Shown in pieces: positions 56,862 through 64,000 of a DNA stretch of 64,000 nt (its first letter is position 1; every line of letters starts with the position of its first letter). The position numbers and the translations under genes are program-made. The DNA comes from Trifolium pratense (lineage: Eukaryota; Streptophyta; Magnoliopsida; Fabales; Fabaceae): the NCBI RefSeq assembly GCF_020283565.1, contig NC_060061.1, positions 46,785,362-46,849,361 of the forward strand, written 5' to 3'. Below the pieces are notes generated by a model that was given only the letters and a program-made list of their open reading frames with translations, did no database searches and was not told the DNA's origin.

Positions 56862-57697
56862 ACACCTCTTGCATACACACGCAGAAACAATTCAACATAA
56901 TGTCATTATCTCAAATAAGATTACAATAATGTCATCTCAATTCCAAATTTTGTATCACTTCACAATACTTTTACTCGAGTTACGTGGAATGATAACAATC
57001 ACATCTCACGTGTCAAATGATCACCTACACTTCTCTATATCCATCTGAATAAACCTTCAAATTTCCTGAACTATCGATCTCTCTTCAATTTGGTAGTTAT
57101 ATTCATCTACTTCTTGAAATGTACCGCTTAAATTTCCTCCTATTTGTAATTACTTACAAATTTGAGCTGATTTTCCAATAATTTTGTATTTAAAACAACT
57201 AAAGTCGTAAAAATAGTTTCTAATGTGTAAAAGAAAAAAGTCGTAGAACACTTTCGTGTTTTTAAAAAAAAAAGAAAGAAAAAAAATGATGTTTTTGGTT
57301 TAAAAAAACAACGAAAAAACAAATAAATATAAATTGTCTATATCATATTCACCAATATATTTCTAATCTTGGATGCAATGAATTAACAATTGTTCATAGG
57401 AGAAAAAAATAATTTATTCTCTACTTAAAGTAACAAAATCCATTATATAAAAAAAAAACCCATTACTGTATAAAAAAAAGAACAAAAATGGTAACAAAAT
57501 CTGTTTTTTATGGTAAATAGTGAAGTGTGTAGTCAATGAAGGGTAATGGTGAATATTAGTTTAATGACATGTCATGGGGAAGAACTATTTCTTAAAGAAA
57601 AAAGTAATACTGTAATTCTGAAACAGTAATAATAGTTGAAAACATTTGAAGAACACCAGAATATTTGGAACAGACAATACCAAAAGACTCCACAATT
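56862..57697. repeat. Segment X, first copy
   Basis: About 836 bases from CACCTCTTGCATACACACGC to GACTCCACAATT. It is repeated at about 60264-61253 and 62675-63670. This copy lacks a roughly 185-base insert (60479-60663) present in the later ones. The right part contains the TCTGTTTTTTATGGTAAATAGTG and TTTGGAACAGACAATACC blocks common to all copies. Confidence 0.9.
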
Positions 57698-57797
57698 ACA
57701 AGATGCAACAAATGAATAAAGCAAACAAAAGCCCATCATTAAAAAAACATACATATGAAAGGAATTTAATCAATTAGTTTAGCGAATCATTCACAAA

Positions 57798-57883
57798 CCG
57801 ACCTTAGCTCAGTTGGTAGAGCGGAGGACTGTAGTTGGAGAACAGACATCCTTAGGTCACTGGTTCGAATCCGGTAGGTCGGA
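57798..57883 (+). tRNA. tRNA-Tyr (GTA) with intron
   Basis: Acceptor stem CCGACCT pairs with AGGTCGG (discriminator A at 57883). D arm AGCTCAGTTGGTAGAGC, anticodon stem-loop AGGACTGTAG with anticodon GTA at 57831-57833, and T arm CTGGTTCGAATCCGG. A roughly 13-base intron (about 57835-57847) follows the base 3' to the anticodon, as in all plant nuclear tRNA-Tyr genes. A T run directly downstream (57884-57890) serves as pol III terminator. It looks functional. Confidence 0.96.
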
Positions 57884-58737
57884 TTTTTTTATTTTTTATT
57901 TTTCCTTAATCCAAACACAACAATAGTGATTGGAATCTAAGTTGTTTTAGAAGAATTTGAAGTTTTCACATTAGTGTTTAATTTCACCGGTTAGCATGAA
58001 AGAAGCAAATTGAACATTATGTGCATATTGCGTGAATAAACTATCTTTTATGGATAACTACATAGATTAATCCCTCGAGTGGAGTAAGCTTTCTTGAATT
58101 CATTCTTTTTGCCCTTAAGAGCCAATGCTCTTTGATCCTTAAGATACTGATCATCTTCTTGACCTTCTTGATTTGCTCCATCAAGTCATTGGTATTGGTA
58201 ATCTGCAACTTCATAAGTCGCACACTAGAAGAAGTCATTTCACCCACTAAACTTAAATTTATGAATTCTTCTATTTGTTGCATCTACTTAACCATCATAG
58301 TTGAATATGCATTGCCTCATATTCAACTCATTCAGATTGATCATCTATGTTTACTCTTATGAACACTAAACACTTCAAATTTACTACATAAACATAGTGT
58401 CTCCATATTTTGAGAGTAAAGCTAATGCTACAATTTTCAAATTGTTAGTTGGATAGTGCTCTCATGCTCCTTCAACCACCTTTTCATTCTCTTCAACATA
58501 CCTCTCAAACATTACTCATAAACGTCACAAAATCCACCAAAGGTTCAAACGAGTCTTACAAAACCAATACTAGTGTTGTCATCAAATTTTCGTTCAACTT
58601 CTAAAACTCTCTTCGCATTTTGAATCTCAGCAGAAAAAAAAAAAACTATCTATTTTTATATTTTTACCAAAAACACAACAATCAAACTAGAGTCTCAAAC
58701 ATTACACCATATAACACCATGAAATTTTAAGCCACTA

Positions 58738-58845
58738 GGTTTGGACCGTTTGGTCTAGTGGTGAGGGATTTGAATAATATGCATGAGGTCCTATGTTCGA
58801 TTCTCATTACCAACATGTGTGATAGAGAGTTTGAATTTAGCATTT
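58738..58845 (+). mobile_element. tRNA-derived SINE
   Basis: GGACCGTTTGGTCTAGTGGTG (box A), ATGCATGAGGTCCTATG and TGTTCGATTCTCATTACC (box B). Related to 6958-7052. It ends exactly where segment Y begins. Confidence 0.65.
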
Positions 58846-59190
58846 CTCGTCTAGGAAAATATCCTTTCACCAGACCGCATAGCTTGCTTTTCCTGAGAAA
58901 CCTTTTCTGCAGTCCAAAAAGTTTGCAATAATGCCTTGTGCTGACCCTTAGCATCCTTCCCGACCCTTTTATTTTATCCACAAGCTCCACAGCAGTCCTT
59001 TGTAAGTTGTTGTTGATGTCATCAATGAAAGCTTTAATAGTATCATATTCTGGGTCTTTTATCTTTTGCTCCAATCTTTATTTTCACATTTGAGGTTGGA
59101 AAGTTGTCCACAACATCCAGAATATTACTTTCAAAGTTTAACATATTACTGATTGTGATTGTTTGTAGTTCTGTAACCTATAATTATAAA
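58846..59190 (-). pseudogene. Unrecognised gene fragment in segment Y (first copy)
   Basis: On the minus strand the sequence reads as coding-like but in pieces: ELQTITISNMLNFESNILD and VVDNFPTSNVK in one frame, then KIKDPEYDTIKAFIDDINNN and LQRTAVELVDKIKG in a second, and after a one-base shift near GGGTCGGG, GKDAKGQHKALLQTFWTAEK followed by VSQEKQAMRSGERIFS. The change of frame suggests an exon or retro-copy that has decayed, or exon boundaries I cannot place. I do not recognise the parent gene. Copies recur at 61255-61600 and 63672-64000 with few substitutions. Confidence 0.35.
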
Positions 59191-59406
59191 GACACCACAA
59201 TTCACACATTAGGCATTTAATTATAATCATTACCCACATGCCACCTACCAAAAAAACCAACAAGCAAAATGTAGCTAAAAAATCAAGACAGCACCAACTA
59301 TAAAGAAAACTGAATAGACAAAATGATATTTGTGTGTCAAGCCAATAGACTTCAATCAGGGCAGCAAGCCGCCAATAGAGTTGAGAAAGATGCTGCTTGA
59401 AGCAGT

Positions 59407-59610
59407 GTTGTTAAATATCTGATATACCGGTATTGCGTATCGAAATTTTGACTATCCGATACGAAAGTCGGTATGGCATCTTGACTTCGCTATGCTCAAA
59501 ATAGCGCCATTTTTCTCATAAATCGTATAGCCGCTATGTATTGATATCGAAATTCGGAACTGGTTAATGTTTCATAAATCGGTATAGCCGCTAATTATTG
59601 ACCCATATTA
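59407..59610. mobile_element. Truncated DNA-transposon-like sequence inside the repeat unit
   Basis: Starts CAGTGTTGTTAAATATCTGATATACCGG and holds direct and inverted copies of ATAAATCGGTATAGCCGCTA, ATTGATATCGAAATTCGG and TATCGAAATTTTG. The CAGTGTTGTTAAAT end resembles hAT-like termini. No opposite end was found. Confidence 0.4.
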
Positions 59611-60478
59611 AAAAAAAAAAATGTGAAGCAGTGGAGTAGTGCTGAGTTGGTGTGGGTAGGTAAACAAACCCACTACCGACTCTCATATATTTTATAACCT
59701 CTGTCTCCATCATCTTCACTTCTCTTCTCATGTATTTTTTGGTTTGTTAGTTGTTTGAATTTGAGATTTTACCAGCCCTATGTTCGATTAAGTTTGTCCC
59801 TCCATAACGCTGGAGTTGCATCAGAAACACGAGATGTGAACAAATCATACACAATTGACGTTCTTTACTTCTCATATATTAAATATGACTACTAGGATCA
59901 TACATGTCAATCATCAACAAGAACACTTGTTACATGCATGATACTACTAATATCTTTTCCAGAAGAATTCATTCTCCCTCATTCTTCATATATTAAATAT
60001 GAATTTTAGCATCATGTTTGTCATGTGACAATGAATATATATTAGATTACAAAATGTAAATAAATTTTAACTGATGTTACATTTATAATTATTTACAAAA
60101 TAAATGAATTTTAAATAATCAAATAGAATTTTTTATTTATTTTTTGAAAAAACTATAAATTCCACCAGTTATAACTTTAAACAAGTAACACCATCAGCTT
60201 TAATTATTTTCTTGGTCTCAATTTTCTTCATATATACTTCTGTATTTTATTTTCTTCATATATACACCTCTTGCATACACACGCAAAAACAATTCAACAT
60301 AATGTTCATTATCTCAAATAAGATTACAATAATGTCATCTCAATTCCAAATTTTGTATCACTTGACAATACTTTTACATGGAATGATAACAACAACATCC
60401 CACGTGTCAAAGGATCACCTACACTTCTCTATATCCATCTGAATAAACCTTCAAATTTCCTGAACTATCAACCTCTTT

Positions 60479-60663
60479 GTCCTTAAACTATAGAGATATA
60501 CTAAATAGTCTTTAAACTATTAACAATCCATTAATTTGGTCCCTAAACCATCATTTTATCTCATGCTTTTAAAGGAATTGAGGGACTAAATTGATGTGTT
60601 AATAAAAGTTTAGGGGCTATTTAGTATATTTTAATAGTTTAAAGATCAAATTGATGGCTTAGT
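60479..60663. mobile_element. MITE-like insert in X2 (and X3), absent from X1
   Basis: The two halves are imperfectly complementary (CTAAATAGTCTTTAAACTAT with a complementary block near 60617-60650; TTTGGTCCCTAAACC with GGACTAAATTGATG). X1 lacks these roughly 185 bases, so the insertion happened after X was duplicated and before the array expanded. Confidence 0.6.
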
Positions 60664-61253
60664 TATATTCATCTACTTCTTGAAATGTACCGCTTAAATT
60701 TCCTCCTATTTGTAATTACTTACAAATTTTAGCTGATTTTCCAATAATTTTGTATTTAAAACAACTAAAGTCGTAAAAATAGTTTCTAATGTGTAAAAGA
60801 AAAAAGTCGTAGAACACTTTCGTGTTTTAAAAAAAAAAAAAAAATGATGTATTTGGTTTAAAAAAACAACGAAAAAACAAATAAATATAAATTGTCTATA
60901 TCATATACACCAATATATTTCTAATCTTGGATGCAATGAATTAACAATTGTTCATAGGAGAAAAAAATAATTTATTCTCTACTTAAAGTAACAAAATCCA
61001 TTATAAAAAAAAAAACCCATTACTGTATAAAAAAAAAAACAAAAATGGTAACAAAATCTGTTTTTTATGGTAAATAGTGAAGTGTGTAGTCAATGAAGGG
61101 TAATGGTGAATATTAGTTTAATGACATGTCATGGGGAAGAACTATTTCTTAAAGAAAAAAGTAATACTGTAATTCTGAAACAGTAATAATAGTTGAAAAC
61201 ATTTGAAGAACACCAGAATATTTGGAACAGACAATACCAAAAGACTCCACAAT

Positions 61254-63670
61254 TTTCTCGTCTAGGAAAATATCCTTTCACCAGACCGCATAGCTTGCTT
61301 TTCCTGAGAAACCTTTTCTGCAGTCCAAAAAGTTTGCAATAATGCCTTGTGCTGACCCTTAGCATCCTTCCCGACCCTTTTATTTTATCCACAAGCTCCA
61401 CAGCAGTCCTTTGTAAGTTGTTGTTGATGTCATCAATGAAAGCTTTAATAGTATCATATTCTAGGTCTTTTATCTTTTGCTCCAATCTTAATTTTCACAT
61501 TTGAGGTTGGAAAGTTGTCCACAACATCCAGAATATTACTTTCAAAGTTTAACATATTACTGATTGTGATTGTTTGTAGTTCTGTAACCTATAATTATAA
61601 AGACACCACAATTCACACATTAGGCATTTAATTATAATCATTACCCACATGCCACCTACCAAAAAAACCAACAAGCAAAATGTAGCTAAAAAATCAAGAC
61701 AACACCAACTATAAAGAAAACTGAATAGACAAAATGATATTTGTGTGTCAAGCCAATAGACTTCAATCAGGGCAGCAAGCCGCCAATAGAGTTGAGAAAG
61801 ATGCTGCTTGAAGCAGTGTTGTTAAATATCTGATATACCGGTATTGCGTATCGAAATTTTGACTATCCGATACGAAAGTCGGTATGGCATCTTGACTTCG
61901 CTATGCTCAAAATAGCGCCGTTTTTCTCATAAATCGTATAGCCGCTATGTATTGATATCGAAATTCGGAACTGGTTAATGTTTCATAAATCGGTATAGCC
62001 GCTAATTATTGACCCATATTAAAAAAAAACAATGTGAAGCAGTGGAGTAGTGCTGAGTTGGTGTGGGTAGGTAAACAAACCCACTACCGACTCTCATATA
62101 TTTTATAACCTCTGTCTCCATCATCTTCACTTCTCTTCTCATGTATTTTTTGGTTTGTTAGTTGTTTGAATTTGAGATTTTACCAGCCCTATGTTCGATT
62201 AAGTTTGTCCCTCCATAACGCTGGAGTTGCATCAGAAACACGAGATGTGAACAAATCATACACAATTGACGTTCTTTACTTCTCATATATTAAATATGAC
62301 TACTAGGATCATACATGTCAATCATCAACAAGAACACTTGTTACATGCATGATACTACTAATATCTTTTCCAGAAGAATTCATTCTCCCTCATTCTTCAT
62401 ATATTAAATATGAATTTTAGCATCATGTTTGTCATGTGACAATGAATATATATTAGATTACAAAATGTAAATAAATTTTAACTGATGTTACATTTATAAT
62501 TATTTACAAAATAAATGAATTTTAAATAATCAAATAGAATTTTTTATTTATTTTTTGAAAAAACTATAAATTCCACCAGTTATAACTTTAAACAAGTAAC
62601 ACCATCAGCTTTAATTATTTTCTTGGTCTCAATTTTCTTCATATATACTTCTGTATTTTATTTTCTTCATATATACACCTCTTGCATACACACGCAAAAA
62701 CAATTCAACATAATGTTCATTATCTCAAATAAGATTACAATAATGTCATCTCAATTCCAAATTTTGTATCACTTGACAATACTTTTACATGGAATGATAA
62801 CAACAACATCTCACGTGTCAAAGGATCACCTACACTTCTCTATATCCATCTGAATAAACCTTCAAATTTCCTGAACTATCAACCTCTTTGTCCTTAAACT
62901 ATAGAGATATACTAAATAGTCTTTAAACTATTAACAATCCATTAATTTGGTCCCTAAACCATCATTTTATCTCATGCTTTTAAAGGAATTGAGGGACTAA
63001 ATTGATGTGTTAATAAAAGTTTAGGGGCTATTTAGTATATTTTAATAGTTTAAAGATCAAATTGATGGCTTAGTTATATTCATCTACTTCTTGAAATGTA
63101 CCGCTTAAATTTCCTCCTATTTGTAATTACTTACAAATTTTAGCTGATTTTCCAATAATTTTGTATTTAAAACAACTAAAGTCGTAAAAATAGTTTCTAA
63201 TGTGTAAAAGAAAAAAGTCGTAGAACACTTTCGTGTTTTAAAAAAAAAAAAAAGAAAAAAAAATGATGTTTTTGGTTTAAAAAAACAACGAAAAAACAAA
63301 TAAATATAAATTGTCTATATCATATACACCAATATATTTCTAATCTTGGATGCAATGAATTAACAATTGTTCATAGGAGAAAAAAATAATTTATTCTCTA
63401 CTTAAAGTAACAAAATCCATTATAAAAAAAAAACCCATTACTGTATAAAAAAAAAACAAAAATGGTAACAAAATCTGTTTTTTATGGTAAATAGTGAAGT
63501 GTGTAGTCAATGAAGGGTAATGGTGAATATTAGTTTAATGACATGTCATGGGGAAGAACTATTTCTTAAAGAAAAAAGTAATACTGTAATTCTGAAACAG
63601 TAATAATAGTTGAAAACATTTGAAGAACACCAGAATATTTGGAACAGACAATACCAAAAGACTCCACAAT
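61254..63670. repeat. Tandem repeat unit (Y2 + X3), about 2.42 kb
   Basis: Second complete unit, highly similar to 58846-61253. The X/Y junction fuses two unrelated minus-strand frames into a chimeric open frame of 118 codons (61129-61485), recurring at 63546-63902, which is not considered a gene. Confidence 0.95.
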
Positions 63671-64000
63671 TTTCTCGTCTAGGAAAATATCCTTTCACCA
63701 GACCGCATAGCTTGCTTTTCCTGAGAAACCTTTTCTGCAGTCCAAAAAGTTTGCAATAATGCCTTGTGCTGACCCTTAGCATCCTTCCCGACCCTTTTAT
63801 TTTATCCACAAGCTCCACAGCAGTCCTTTGTAAGTTGTTGTTGATGTCATCAATGAAAGCTTTAATAGTATCATATTCTAGGTCTTTTATCTTTTGCTCC
63901 AATCTTAATTTTCACATTTGAGGTTGGAAAGTTGTCCACAACATCCAGAATATTACTTTCAAAGTTTAACATATTACTGATTGTGATTGTTTGTAGTTCT
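63671..64000. repeat. Third unit, Y3, cut by the window end
   Basis: The first 330 bases of another unit. The array continues beyond the window, so its copy number is unknown. Confidence 0.95.

Larger units (their letters stand above)
57698..58845. other. Segment Z: 1.15-kb block present only in the first array unit
   Basis: Lies between X and Y in unit 1 and is absent from the later units, where X joins Y directly at ...CACAATTTTCTCG. It holds the tRNA-Tyr gene, a minus-strand open frame of 80 codons (58041-58283), which is hydrophilic, helix-like and not recognised, and a SINE whose 3' end coincides with the Z/Y boundary. Confidence 0.85.
58846..61253. repeat. Tandem repeat unit (Y1 + X2), about 2.41 kb
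   Basis: From TTCTCGTCTAGGAAAATATCC to the next CCACAATT. The same order recurs with a period of 2,411 then 2,417 bases. Differences between copies are few (for example C/T near 60401 versus 62812, and homopolymer length changes). It contains a gene fragment, a truncated DNA-transposon-like patch (59407-59610) and the X segment. Confidence 0.95.

Noticed and set aside
61129..61485. 118-codon minus-strand frame, repeated at 63546-63902
   Set aside because: A chimera of two unrelated frames created by the X/Y repeat junction. It reappears only because the unit is tandemly repeated.

Overview
The window is plant nuclear DNA. It is AT-rich, has intron-bearing genes with GT-AG junctions, and is crowded with retroelements, MITEs and tRNA-derived SINEs. 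Two genes for nodule-specific cysteine-rich (NCR) type peptides point to a legume of the inverted-repeat-lacking clade, most likely Medicago truncatula or a close relative. All exon junctions below were placed by hand from reading frame, splice signals and family knowledge; no alignment was run.

Layout. 1-5,100: two tandem NCR-like genes on the minus strand (1545-1833 and 4418-4741) with related promoters, separated by a fold-back Mutator-type element (3067-3921) with a 9-bp target duplication. An 823-bp solo LTR (740-1562, 5-bp target duplication) sits inside the last exon of the first NCR gene and supplies its last codons and stop. 6,100-15,400: a small proline-rich membrane protein, a complete five-exon TBL (PC-esterase) gene, and an EC1-like gene on the minus strand. 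15,660-17,180: a hairpin of inverted tandem units followed by a DNA element with AACCGGACCGG-type termini. 17,750-23,900: a BAHD acyltransferase cluster with one intact gene (20737-22125), one frameshifted copy and one internally deleted remnant. 24,810-36,288: a complete, very young Athila-type Ty3/gypsy retrotransposon on the minus strand. Its 1,129-bp LTRs look identical, the gag-pol and env-like ORFs are both open, and it is nested in an older related LTR. 36,300-46,300: gene-poor DNA with LINE tails, SINEs, CACTA-like ends, a complete 303-bp TRIM element, and a small three-exon gene (40230-43312, minus) whose intron hosts the TRIM. 46,324-56,196: a complete 15-exon ARPC1 gene of the ARP2/3 complex. 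56,860-64,000: an intron-containing tRNA-Tyr gene beside a recent 2.4-kb tandem array that runs off the window.

The genes do not form one pathway. They are independent: symbiosis peptides, wall polysaccharide acetylation, gamete signalling, acyl-conjugate metabolism and actin nucleation. What unites the window is transposon-driven remodelling: an NCR reading frame re-terminated by an LTR, introns populated by MITEs, SINEs and a TRIM, an acyltransferase family decaying by small indels, and a tandem array that keeps or loses a 1.15-kb tRNA-containing block.
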